64,000 nt of DNA, from NCBI RefSeq assembly GCF_963675165.1, contig NC_087388.1:5523047-5587046 (forward strand). The letters run 5' to 3'. The notes beneath the pieces were generated by a model, which ran no database searches, was not told the origin of the DNA, and saw only the letters and a list, made by a program, of their open reading frames with translations. Below are positions 50,701 to 61,902 of the stretch, in pieces. The stretch is from Halichondria panicea (taxonomy: Eukaryota; Porifera; Demospongiae; Suberitida; Halichondriidae). The translations under genes and the position numbers were made by a program. Positions within the stretch are counted from its first letter, which is position 1. The number at the start of each line of letters is the position of its first letter.

Positions 50701-53199
50701 CGGTCACTATGGGATTATGAGACCCTCAGGCCCTTAGTAGCGCCCTCGCTATGCTCGGGGGCGCTACAGCCCGGACCCTCGGGGTCTCATAATCCATAGA
50801 GACCTTGGATTCAGCCATATAATGTGGTCATCATGGACTTTGGGTTTCGATGCATGGCTAGGTTTATTTTTGCTGCCCCTATAATGTCGAGATTACATAC
50901 AGTTTCTGAAAACTGCTAACAATACAACACAAGCAATATTGCATTTCTGATGAGTCAGTTAATCACGTTTTACCCTGCAGGTCTGTTTTCGTTGTCGGAT
51001 GTTCAGAGCATGGTGTGTGAGATGAACAAAATGCAGAACTTTGACCATCCTCACGTCATGTCCCTGATTGGGGTGTGTCTCGATGCTGGCCCTGGTGTTG
51101 CCATAGTGATGCCATACATGGCCAACGGGAGCCTCCACGACTACCTCAAGAGAGAGAGGGATAATCTGGAGCTGGACGATGACTGTGAGATTGATCAGGT
51201 ATGTGTGTTATCGTTATAGATTCACAAGAACAGTTTAATGAAAGCACCGCGGGTGCTGATGCCTCGGTTGAGGTGCCAAAGCTACATAACATAAAACTAC
51301 TAGCTAGCTTTTATACACACATTGCAGTGGCGTAGGAAGCATGGGTGCTCAGGGTGCTGGAGCACCCCCTTATCTCAAGCTACCTTACCTACTTGCTCGA
51401 TGAAGTTCAGAACAGCTAGCTAGAAGTCGAGCTAGTAGCTAGCTAGCTATTTAGAGCTAGCTAGCTATACTAGCATAGTTACGTACACAGTACAAAGGTC
51501 AGCTAGATGAACCACATCGTAGATATCTCTTATAAAGAGCAAGCACATTGCGAATCTGCAATGTAATGGCAAGTAAACAAGCAAGTCTCCTCTCATTTTT
51601 GACATCAATGGTAAGTTTCCATGAACAGCTACTAAAGAGGGTAGCTGGACTATAGATCAAGTGTAATTGGATCGTAAAAATAGACATGCTGTCTAACTGT
51701 CGAACGTTCGTTTTCTTCACTGCGAAGATTGAAACATTCCTGGATACGTATGCAAGTATTGTAGGGACAGCACCGAGTGGTTTTAATATAGAGAGGTGGT
51801 CTCTTAAGGAAGGTCAATGTGTGAGCATTGTATATATAGGGACAATACGGAGTGGTCTGAGCACTATCAAATTGTTTGGTCAGCTGTCATTATCATTCTC
51901 CACAGATTCTGGAAGTGAGGAAACTGCTACTAAAGATTTGCCGTCAGATAGCACTGGGAATGGCCTACTTGGCCGAGCAGAATTTTGTCCATCGTGACCT
52001 TGCAGCCAGAAACTGCATGTGAGTTAACAATGACTGTATGTACAGAAGATAATAATATTCTAAAAAAGTAAAGAGAATCTAGCTCTAAAGGTAGACTAAG
52101 CAACGCAGCCACTATCACTAAACAAATAAATGCTATACAAGAAGGAATAGCCCTTACTATGAAGTCGTGGGAGGTCAAGGCCCGTGGTGTCTCTAAAAGT
52201 ATACTAAAGCAGTTTGAAGGACTATACTACAAACGTTTATGAACAGTACAGCTTATCCATAGCATAAAACCATTCTATATAGCACTTAGATACATAATAA
52301 CCAAGTCAAGCAATGTCTTTTGCTGTTTAGGCTTCGCAGCAGGGAAAGAGATATTGTAAACAGCATTACAAGTTGCACACTGGTTATAGCATGTATACAG
52401 ATTAACTGTCTCAATGTGGTTTCATCTTGTACATTCCTATAGGCTGGACTCAGGAGGGGGTATCAGGGTGGGGGACTTTGGTTTGGCTGAGAATATCCAT
52501 GCTAGCGGCTACTTCAGACAGAATGATCGAGCCAATGTGAAGCTTCCCTACAAATGGATGGCCTTGGAGAGTCTCAATGATGCTATCTTCACAGAGAAAA
52601 CCGATGTGGTGAGTTAGTGCATGGTAGACTCATGATTATACGGCCTAAATATCGCATGCTTCACACTCTCGTGATAAATTGAAATAATTATGAGTGGACA
52701 ATTAATTATTGTCCATCCATGTGCCTAGTGGTCGTATGGTGTGACTGTGTGGGAGGTCTTCAATGGAGGACGGACCCCCTACCCTGCCTTGGACCCACAC
52801 TCCCTCATCCAGCTGCTGGGAGAGGGGCGGAGACTAGAGAGACCTCTCAATGCAGCCTGTGCCACCGAGATGTGAGTGTTCCCTCAATTGTAGCAATATA
52901 TACACATGTATACAATATTAAAGTTGAGTACTATGTGCAATGCCCCGTATATGGAATCGGCTGCAATTATCCTGATCATTTTGTTCTAACTGAGGATGAT
53001 CATATACATTCCCTCTATACCCTAACTCAGTTCTGTAGTGATGCGTAAGTGTTGGAGGGAGGACCCAGAGGAGAGGCCGACCTTCTCACAACTGTCCTCC
53101 ATTGTGGATAGGTTACTGGCATCATTTTCTGGCTACACTGAGCTCGAAATGGTGCTAGTAGACACCAGTCAAGAGAAGCTTAAGGAGCAGCTCAGTTAG
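44714..53199 (+). CDS. Plexin-ectodomain / MET-like receptor tyrosine kinase, gene G (complete, tail probably lost)
   Basis: Exons: 44714-45682, 45732-45908, 45966-46094, 46162-46392, 46460-46740, 46950-47055, 47109-47234, 47294-47392, 47820-47925, 48011-48202, 48249-48651, 48702-48960, 49018-49239, 49300-49452, 49526-49740, 49788-49828, 49885-49977, 50027-50110, 50981-51198, 51906-52018, 52443-52608, 52729-52871, 53031-53199; 4695 nt, 1564 aa. Domain order as gene C; closest to gene F in the ectodomain ([14 protein letters not shown] start; NPAIINV-like IPT). Kinase motifs intact ([32 protein letters not shown]), although the first activation-loop Tyr of the other copies is His. The usual donor after exon 23 reads GTTAGT instead of GTAAGT, and no tail exon is visible downstream, so I end the protein at the TAG in 53197-53199, giving a kinase without the 40-residue tail. 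A spliced tail outside my recognition remains possible. Confidence 0.85.
50394..50560. repeat. Single diverged arm of the 31634-32674 element family, gene G intron 18
   Basis: CTTGCAGCTACCAATAGCTA and AGAGCTAACTACTAAGTAG match the arm of the element in gene F intron 8. No inverted partner nearby. Confidence 0.6.
50702..50804. repeat. 103-bp imperfect palindrome, gene G intron 18
   Basis: GGTCACTATGGGATTATGAG on the left pairs with CTCATAATCCATAGAGACC on the right; the centre (AGCGCCCTCGC / GGGGGCGCTAC) is GC-rich and self-complementary. It could be a short inverted-repeat transposon; no clean target duplication seen. Confidence 0.6.
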
Positions 53200-54441
53200 T
53201 GTAAACGCAAATTTGTTACCCAGCTTTTATTATACCTGTTGCCATACCATAAAAATGTGCTTCAAACTAAATTGTACCTTCAATTGCTATATCAGTTGGG
53301 GCCAAGGTCCATACAATTTCTATGTGAATATGCATTTATCAATGGCCGATTAGTAGCTGTCTGTTTAATTGTCTTTTCTGGATGACAGCGCAGTTTGAAG
53401 AGGAAGACTAATCGTAATTGTTTCCAGCGAGTCAAGGTAAAGAGGCATGAAGATAATTATACCAACCTGAGTAGCATCCACTACAATCAGTGTTACTGTA
53501 GACTGTAGCAGATGTTTTCTTACCGTGAAAAGTTGGTTCCCACTTCAATCGTTTTTAACAACAATCATCGTCGATCATTACCCACTCTTTGAGTTTCCCT
53601 GGATTATGTGCGCAGCAAAATTAAAAATGTTCATCATCATGCATGATAAGTGTAAAAGCTAGCTATTATAGTAGCTCTATCAAGAGCTCCTTCCTGGCTC
53701 TATGTTATGTATAGCTTTGGCACCACCACCGAGACATCAACACCTGTGGTGCTTTCATTATTTTAATTAATGAAGATTTAGTGTCCGAAATATGACGTCT
53801 AATGAGATACTTTACTCTATAATCTAGCATGGAAACAATTTTTTTTCGAAATATCTACATGTTAGATTACCTTTTATGGGATGTTAATGTAATAGTCTAT
53901 ATGCATGGCTGCAACCAAATCAAGAATGTTGACTTATTGACTAGCTGTAGTTTTACATAAATAGATCTAAATCTACCTTCACAATAATCACAACATGTAT
54001 ATACTCATGATTCTGGTGGCAGACAGTGGGGTAACCAGTTCTTCTCAGAGACCATGCATGCATGCAGGCTTTGCCAGTGGCCAGGAGAGCGTCTTCCTGC
54101 CAGTACGCAAAGCTACCAGCTATACACCCCCATAATGTTTAGCTCAGTTATGACATTCAGGGTCGATGGAAGGGGTGCACCAAAAACCAAAAATGTATTG
54201 CATTGAGATTGTTCATCCCACTTCTCTATATATCTATACATTAGAATGAATAATCTCTCCTGCATGCTAAATGTTAGCATTCCATGTAGAAGACTACGGC
54301 ATACCAATTAAACACACTACACGTTCGTATGACATCAGGTATGACATCACAAGGTACACAGCAAAAACACTTAATAATTATGTTATAGTTATGAAATGCA
54401 TCATCGTATTTTAGTGTCATTTTAACAGAAATATGTGTCTC
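53200..54441. other. 3' flank of gene G with decayed intron 23 and dispersed repeats
   Basis: Positions 53220-53530 align with intron 23 of gene F in complement (CTTCAATTGCTATATCA, GATTAGTAGCTGTCTGTTTAA, GTCAAGGTAAAGAGGCAT), showing that gene G once had the same long intron. At 53550-53770 lies a dispersed repeat shared with 32650-32700 plus 34707-35120, interrupted there by the foldback and hAT-like elements. No tail exon found. Confidence 0.6.
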
Positions 54442-54710
54442 AAATTGCGTTTTATTTACATGTTTTATGTTACTGTAACGAATATGTTTTTACTGTGTAT
54501 GGTTACCTACAAGCATGTAACTATAAAAAGCATAGATGAAGTTCACAAAATAATAGACTTAAATTAGTCTATAGATCCAGGAGAGCTCAAAGTTTAGATA
54601 CTGAATTATTTTGCTTGTCTGTACTATAGCTGTGCTATAGCTAGTTAACAGTATCAAGATCCGAAAGAGAAGGTGGTGCTTAGCTATATAATCAAATACA
54701 CTTTTTCACA
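54442..54710. repeat. Upstream duplicate of a 260-bp segment (second copy at 59652-59904)
   Basis: From AAATTGCGTTTTATTTACATG to GATACACTTTTTCAC the two copies are almost identical, with small deletions in the second. This copy sits directly before the Cys-rich exon; the other is inside a pogo-like element. Confidence 0.85.
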
Positions 54711-54729
54711 TCTTCAACCATTGATACAG

Positions 54730-55227
54730 CCAGCTTGAATTCCACTGGACACCTCTCATGCCGTAGTGCAACAATCACGTGTCAAATTAACAATGACTGT
54801 GAAATAAATTGCGGTGGTGAGGACTCTTGCAATAGTGCAGCCATCACACTATCTAACACTGACACAGGAATTTTAAAATGTACTGGATCTCACTCTTGCA
54901 GAGGTGCAGTTATTACACTTCCCAATATCGATGAAGCCAGCTTAAATTGCACTAATGAATACACATCCCAGAGTGCAAGAATCACTTGCCCAAACAATTA
55001 CAATTGTACGATACATTGCGGTGGCCTGCAGTCTTGTAACAATGCCCAAGTGACCTGTCCCACTGCATGGAGACCACAGCTGCAACATCCTCTGCACTGA
55101 CCCGCTGTCCTGTGAAAACTTGAGTATTACAAACACACACAATGTCTACCTACAATGCTGCAGAGGTTTGGCCTGTGCCGGAACTACTGTCACCCCATCC
55201 TCAACAGAGTGTCCATACACTAACTGA
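54730..55227 (+). pseudogene. Cys-rich repeat protein, 3' exon with a frameshift
   Basis: After an acceptor (ATTGATACAG) an open frame encodes repeats of about 20-25 residues of the type C-x-x-A-x-I-T-C and C-x-I-x-C-G-G-x-x-S-C, for example ATITCQINNDCEINCGGEDSC and NYNCTIHCGGLQSCNNA. Near 55063-55076 one base appears lost: the frame then continues as SCNILCTDPLSCENLSI and ends PSSTECPYTN at TGA 55225-55227. Regular Cys spacing suggests a secreted, disulfide-rich, possibly beta-helical protein. Upstream exons were not identified. The call is pseudogene or sequencing error; function unknown. Confidence 0.55.
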
Positions 55228-56328
55228 TTAATAAAGACATGCACTAACACGATTAGTTTATAAAAAACATCAGCTTATTTGCTGTGTCAATAACTATTTT
55301 AGTGAATACAAACTGGAACACATTATTAGAAGTTAGAGTGTACACCATATAACATGATTATTTAGAAGTTTTAGTCTTCGATCATGACATTTGAATCTGC
55401 AATAGATTATAGGTGCCAACCTCCAAAGAAAGAAAAATTTCCCCATTTTGTAACCACACTCAAAATTATTGTTATTTGCATGCTCAGTATGATCATCATG
55501 CTGGAGAGCCCACCCACAAAACTACAAACAATATTTGACCCAGAGGAGGTCCGACATAGGCGCGGTGCAGCTCAAGTAATTAGCCTCTGATTATACTCAG
55601 CAACGACGTGGGCGGGGCGTGGGCGGATAATTATTGATTATAATTGTTCCTGTCAGTGTGTTTAAATATTTATGTACTCATTCTTTAGGGTGCACTTTAC
55701 ATCTAGCTACTAGCTAATTGTGTATATCGTATGCTATATGATGAATTGTTATAAAAAAAGCTAATTGCTTGAGCTGCACTGCGCCTGTCGTACCTCCTCT
55801 GCGTTTGAACGTAGCGATACAGACAGCATATATAGTGCAAGAAACTGATTCTGTTCATGATTTAAGCTACAGTATTTTTGAGCTTCTTTTGACTTTATTC
55901 TCCCAGTTCACGAGCAACCACCTTGAACATTTGGCCGAATGGGACACAGGACAGAGCTTCCAAATCCAGGACAGTTAGCACCTATAATAATTATATATGA
56001 ATGGCTCCCTGACACACATGCACACAGGTCATCAATGTATATATACCAAAAATGTATCGCACAAAATTAAGATTGAACACATGTACCTATGTGCATTACT
56101 AAAAAAAAAAATGACCAAACACAGTCGACTTAATTGCATAGACAGACCAACAGTGGCCTGCTACCACAGGTAATTGCTATGGAGAATTTGGGGCCAGTAA
56201 TCAAATGCATTGTATAGACCAACACACCTGCTAAATACGGGGTTTATCCCTCCCTCCCAAGTACACACACTACTCACCATATTTTGTCGGCTATCACTCA
56301 GCAGCTATATAAAGTTTTGTATCTCGTT
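55228..56328. other. Spacer without recognised genes
   Basis: AT-rich. A short frame at 55384-55590 has no recognisable domain. No inverted-repeat element with clear ends seen. Confidence 0.5.
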
Positions 56329-57545
56329 TCATGTATGTTCTTCTTGAGAAGTATGCTGTTTGTTGTTGACCAGAGCAGCTATCCTGTCCTCGGCCAACAC
56401 ACCGTACCTAATCTGACTCTGCTTTGTCCGCAGGGACCTGTGACTATCTCCTCCTGTAGGTGTGAGGGAGTTATATATAATGTGTCCGTTATGTAAGTGT
56501 GGAGGGGAGGAAGGTTGTGTTTTTAGAAACATCTACTAACTGTTCAAAAGTTTAACACCTCTTGAACAAACGCATGCAGAGAGATAATTATTGGTTCAAC
56601 CATAGATAGAAGAGGAAGAGGGATTGGTAACGGAAGTACCCTCGAATAACATCCGCGTTACCCGCGGTTTGATCGAGGCTGTGTCAACACAAGCCAAAGC
56701 TGGAGATGGCCGGGCATGGTCCGGCTAGCCAAGCTAATGGCCTAATTCTACACACAGAGCGTACAAATAAATATTCTCAGTCTGTACAACTCACTCATAT
56801 TTAAAGCTATTTTAGCAGTTATATAACCAGCACGCTTGCACATAATTTTTAGCAATACAAGACTATAAATAGCAGCTGTACGCTTATAACTTCACTGGAA
56901 TGAAAATTAAATGTTTACCACTACACCTACGCACCCACTTAAGATGCGGTCTGATAGTGACGTGGTATGACATACTTGTACCGTAACATGGTTTACACTA
57001 CAACTGCTACAGTTGGATACTCCTCTTCATACACTCCTGTGGAGCTATTTTAATTCAAGGAGTGAATTGTATTTAATGGTTATGTGCTTACAGATATTAT
57101 AGACTCTTCTATATTTTTATGCTTATATCTCTAGCCTAGCCATGCCCAGGTGTGAGGGAGTTAATGTTAAGGTTGCGTTTTTAGATACATCTCCTAACTG
57201 TTCAAACGTTTAGGTCTGAACAAATGCAAAGAGCACGCACAAAAATACATGGACAGAGGTATTAAACTCTATTATACACTATACACCACTAGAAAGGTAA
57301 TAATTATGATATTGTATTGACAGAGAAAGGGTGCTCACACAAAACAAACAGTCAATCAACAATCCACTATATGAGACAAGCCATCTCATATGACACACAT
57401 TTCCCCGATAATCGATAACTTGATTTCTGCGAGTGTTGGATGACTCGGTAACAGAGTTGGAATATGTAGTGAATGGACTCGTATCTCTTGTCCATGAGGT
57501 CGCTAATCTAGAACAGGGGTATCTCTCCACTCGGACGATTCATCG
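56329..57545 (-). pseudogene. Relic resembling the inositol trisphosphate receptor, copy 1
   Basis: Two conserved patches lie in the same minus-strand order as in IP3 receptors. At about 57545-57400: DLMDKRYESIHYIFQLCYRV, then QHSQ and SYR, with a stop just upstream. At about 56480-56329: KQSQIRYGVLAEDRIAALV, then NN. In the family these correspond to the CYRVLRHSQ...YRKNQ and QIGYDVLAEDTI..L..NN segments. Stops and the short extent show it is not a working gene. Identification rests on motif memory. Confidence 0.55.
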
Positions 57546-57855
57546 GGCCGGACGGATACAACACAGGAGGCCAAATAAAATATGTATACAGAAATAGACG
57601 TGACCAACAGATAGGAATCTGTTATCATAAGCAGCTCACATGATTGTATATGCTGTTTGTATACTCACAGTTTCTTTTAGTTGGTTTCACAATAATCAAT
57701 GTGTACGCAAACAGTTCAGTTTCCTACTTTTTAGTAATTGCTTACCATAAGGGGACGACTGGCACAATATCAATACACTGATAACATGCACGAGACCATC
57801 GACTATAAAACCATTTCTTGTCCGTTCATCGACTACACTCGATCTCAACCCAGCC

Positions 57856-58915
57856 ATGGAAGGAATCCAGTGTATGAGCTTCCGGACCGACTTCGTATGA
57901 CTGAAATGTCTGGAGGCAGGGATGATAACATAGCTCTAGCACACGCATGGCCCAAGAAACCCACTAGAGGGAAAATCTCCAGTCGAACATTATTGTCAGC
58001 CAACAGCAGGCTCAACTGAACCAACAGATCCAAACCTTGCAAGCTCAGCTGAACAATTCAAAACTATTGTTACAGGCTCAACTGAACCACTCGAACCAAC
58101 ATTACATGGTACCATAAGTTATCCAGCCAGTTGGTGCAGTGACATCCCTCAAGACCGACCATCTGGAGAATACTGGATTGCCACTAACAGTACTAGCTCT
58201 CCTGTTCGGGTCTACTGTGACATGCATCGAACAAGCTGTAGCTGCAACACTACAGGAGGATGGATGAGGGTATAGCCAACCTTGACATGACTGACCCCAA
58301 CCAGAACTGCCCTGATGGATTCAGACAGGTGAACAGGACAACACCACCACTGCGCGTACTTGTGGAAAACCTGGACCTGGATGTGTGTCTACTACCTATC
58401 AAACTTATGGGGTGGAGTACTCTCGAGTTTGTGGAAGAGTGATTGGTTATCAATACAAAACTACAGATGCGTTTGAACTGTATTCGTTCTATGGTACATC
58501 AATTGATGGTAATTACGTTGATGGTGTGAGTCTAACCCATGGAAGTTTGCCTCGTCAACACATCTGGACATTTGCTGGTGCACTCGATGAACTTCGCTCG
58601 AATCACTTGGTGTGTCCCTGTACAAGACCTGACCTCAATTACTCTGGAGTTATACCTCCCTTTGTTGGTCAAGACTACTTCTGTGAAACTGGAAGCCGAC
58701 AAATATATAGTAATATTTTCTACCATGACGATCCACTCTGGGACGGTCAGGGATGCGGGGGCACCAGTACTTGCTGTGAGTTTAACAACCCACCGTGGTT
58801 CTGCAAGCAGCTCCCTCAACCAACTACAGACAATATCGAGTTGAGACTTTGCGGTGATTACAATTTCTCAGTTGAAGATTCCCCGATTGAAAATGTAGAC
58901 ATTTATGTACAGTGA
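57856..58915 (+). pseudogene. Broken paralog of the 61903 membrane protein, with Cys-rich C-terminal ectodomain
   Basis: The cytoplasmic start (NPVYELPDRLRMTEMSGG) matches the gene at 61903, but one base is missing after the ATG at 57856. The transmembrane segment is gone: RGKISSRT runs directly into coiled-coil sequence (QAQLNQQIQTLQAQLNN). The C-terminal domain reads SGEYWIATNSTSSPVRVYCDM, then GGWMR and ANLDMTDPNQNCPDGF, then TCGKPGPGC and STTYQTYGVEYSRVCGRV to a stop at 58913-58915. Two 2-bp duplications (TATA at 58271-58274, CGCG at 58353-58356) break the frame. The GWMRVAxLDM...C domain is one I associate with surface proteins of sponges and cnidarians; its function is unknown. It may show what follows the CCP domains of the intact relative. 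Confidence 0.7.
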
Positions 58916-59397
58916 ACTGATGGTATGTATGAGATTCATGTAGAATGATGATCTGAATAGTATTTTCATTACAATCGGTGTATATATAGTCAGCACACTG
59001 TAGCTTTAGTTTTGCTCTCTCACTGAAAACCGTAATAATTTTCTTTAATAATTATTTTCCATGTGAACATAACAGAAAAAATTACTATTTCAAGGGCCTA
59101 CAGTCTGTGGTGGTGTATTAGAATATGTGATATATATATACAAGGGCGTATACGCCCTTGATACAAGTGAGCTTTATTAATCTTTTTGTGTGTGATTTTC
59201 TCTCCAAAGTATGCTTTGTCAATCCCCTCCGACAAATAGTAAACCATGACTTGTCTGCAGAAGAACAGATTTTTCAATCTTCAATCTCAATGGGCTAAAG
59301 ACGTGGTTATTTTTTGTTAGTAGCAGTTATTGTCTATAGAGGTGGTTAGTACCAACCACCAACAACCAGCGTGCGTGGGTACATCCCTGTATGTGTA
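58916..59397. other. Spacer before the pogo-like element
   Basis: AT-rich, with a short hairpin ACAAGGGCGTATACGCCCTTG at 59141-59161. No gene recognised. Confidence 0.5.
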
Positions 59398-59399
59398 TA

Positions 59400-60532
59400 C
59401 AGTAGATTCTCGCTATTCCGGCTACCGTAATTGATGCAATTACAGCGCCAGAAAAAATTAATTCCACTTCTGAGTGGCGCATCTTTAGAGCACAAAAAAT
59501 TGCAAACTGGCGCCTAAATTATGGTGGCACTTATGTTTAACAGCTAGTATAAAATTTGTAGAGAAAATGGGCGTGGTCTGGCTCAGTTTCGCTTGCTAGC
59601 TGCACTGTTGAGAGCTGAGTGACTTGTGAACAACGTTCATTGACTGTAGGCTTAATTGCGCTTTATTTACATGTTTTATGTTACTGTAATGAATATGTTT
59701 TTACTGTGTATGATTACCTACAAGCATGCAACTATAGCATAGATGAAGTTCACAAATAGACTTAAATTAGTCTATAGATCCAGGAGAGCTCAAAGTTTAG
59801 ATACTGAATTATTTTGCTTGTCTGTACTAGCTGTGCTATAGCTAGTTAACAGTATCAAGATCCGAAAGAGAAGGGGGTGCTTAGCTATAGATACACTTTT
59901 TCACGCTTCATGTACTAAACTCTAGCTGGATAGGGGTGCTCAAACTCCCAAAGGCACCTCCACTAGCTATGGGTTAGACAACTGTTTAGAAGTGAAGGAA
60001 GTCAAAGATGCAGGATGATTGTCTTGATGTCTCAAACAAGCCTTTTTATAAGCGCCAGAAAAAAATAATTCCAACAACGGTTGGCGCTTTTTTAGGACCT
60101 AAAAAATTATGCTGATGCTGACGTGGCGCTTAAATTATGGTGGCGCTGTAATTACATCAATTACGGTATCTGAAGTACGGCCACCTCGATATACCGCGGC
60201 CATTAATGATTTGGTTTGGCACGGATTGCTAGCTAGATATTTACTGCACAAACTCACCCTAAAATGCAGCCACTTGCTATTCCGTATACTGGCTGCCCCA
60301 ACTAGGTTTTTGATGTAGGTATATTACGGCCGAATAAAACATTTTGGGTATGGTTTAGCGGATAAAATTGGTATAGAAAACACCATTATCCTTCATTATC
60401 CTCGAGACATAACCGTTATTAGATTCGAGGTAAGGTCGCTTTTAATCTGCGGCTATTTTCTGAAATACAGCCACCTCGCTATTCCCCAAGCTGCACTGTT
60501 CCAAGGCTGACTGGATTAACGAGAGCATACTG
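59400..60532. mobile_element. Pogo/Tigger-like non-autonomous element, TA target
   Basis: Ends CAGTAGATTCTCG and CGAGAGCATACTG are inverted with few mismatches and flanked by TA (59398-59399, 60533-60534). Several CAGCCACCTCGCTATTCC-like motifs recur near the right end, as is usual in pogo-like elements. Inside are two truncated direct copies of a CCGTAATTGATG element (59425-59533; about 60050-60166) and a 250-bp segment (59652-59904) that also occurs outside any such element at 54442-54710. No transposase seen. Confidence 0.7.
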
Positions 60533-60534
60533 TA

Positions 60535-61424
60535 CGTCATGTAAACTCACCAAATGTGATCTTATTTTTGGAAAGCCATTAGTACTCGAAATTTGCACAT
60601 AATTACACCAAATACAACAATAGTCTCAACCGATGTGCTCCAAATTACGTAGATCGATTTTGAAAGCCGTTAACTTTGGCTTGTTCTTCATCGTACGAGT
60701 TCTGTAACAGCTGCTTAATGGGCGCTTACAATGAATTACCATAATAGGCTATATATAATAATAGATCATAGATATCATACAATATGACTGGGTAGATCTA
60801 GCTAAAGCTCATAGATCTAGATGAAGAGAGTCTATATAGACGTAATGCTTATTTATTTCTAGCCTAGCTAATGTGCTGTGGTACTGTGGCTAACTGTATC
60901 CTTGCATCCTGATATAGTGATCGGTTGGTTATACGTTCCTTATACCATAACCTACAAACTTGATTCAAGCCAGTTAGCATAGTATGACGCTCATTATTCA
61001 AAATAATGTTAAAAATATTGACAGGTCACACTCCACAGAATCTACGTCTCGGCTCCACCTATAGCTATGATTTGACCAAGGCGGGCTCACCAATAATTAT
61101 AGTAAGTTAATGTGCTTCCAATAAAGGTATAGTCTTTAGGAAGGTCAAAATCAACAACATGACAACAGTGCAAATGATCTCAATGGAAAGGTGGACCTCG
61201 AGTGCAGTGCATGTGCTGTACAATGTATACTATCATAAATGGATGTAAGTGACTACACAAACCAATACTCACAACACATACCAACCACACATGCAGGCAC
61301 ACTCTGCATGGCCGGTCTTCACCACCTCTATACTGTGTAAGCTGGTATAGATACTCTTGTTCACACAAAACACCGATTTAATTCCCAGATAGCTAGGCTA
61401 TACTGGTTGGAGGCACTTAATTTT
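60535..61424. other. Spacer without recognised genes
   Basis: AT-rich; no open frame with protein-like composition and no clear repeat ends. Confidence 0.5.
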
Positions 61425-61580
61425 TCCGATAACCATTCTGCGAGTGTTGGTGACTCATAACAGGGTTGGCAATGTAGCAAATGGACTCGTATCTCTTGTC
61501 TATGAGGTCGTTCATCTGGAACCGGGGCATCCCCCCACTCGGACGATTCATCAGGATACGTGGGAGACCAAATATCTGTA
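61425..61580 (-). pseudogene. Relic resembling the inositol trisphosphate receptor, copy 2
   Basis: Minus-strand frame after an acceptor-like CTTACAG: MNRPSGGMPRFQMNDLIDKR, YESICYIA, then a shift, HSQNGYRKN and stop. It is the duplicate of the patch at 57400-57545, less decayed in its first half. The two patches keep the same distance and orientation relative to the paralogous genes at 57856 and 61903. Confidence 0.55.
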
Positions 61581-61902
61581 AGGGGAGAGTAAACCATAGT
61601 TAAATTCGATTGATCGGACAGCAGTATATATAAGACATGTGTACAGAAGTAGACGTGACCAAGACGGATATTGAAATCATAAGCAACTCAAACAGACCCA
61701 ATGGTTCTGCCACAACAATCAATAAACATGCATGTGTACTCAAACAGATAAGTTTATCAAACATTGCTACATTTCAGTTCCCTAACATAAGGGGACGACT
61801 GGCGCAACATCAGTACAACAGTGATAACGTGCACGAGACCATCGACTATAAAACCATTCCTCTTGTTCCTGTTCATTGACTGCACTAGACCTCAACCCAG
61901 CC

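Noticed and set aside
1-53199. Many 60-100 codon frames such as [19 protein letters not shown]
   Set aside because: They are shifted readings of conserved kinase exon 22 and similar exons, repeated because the exons are repeated.
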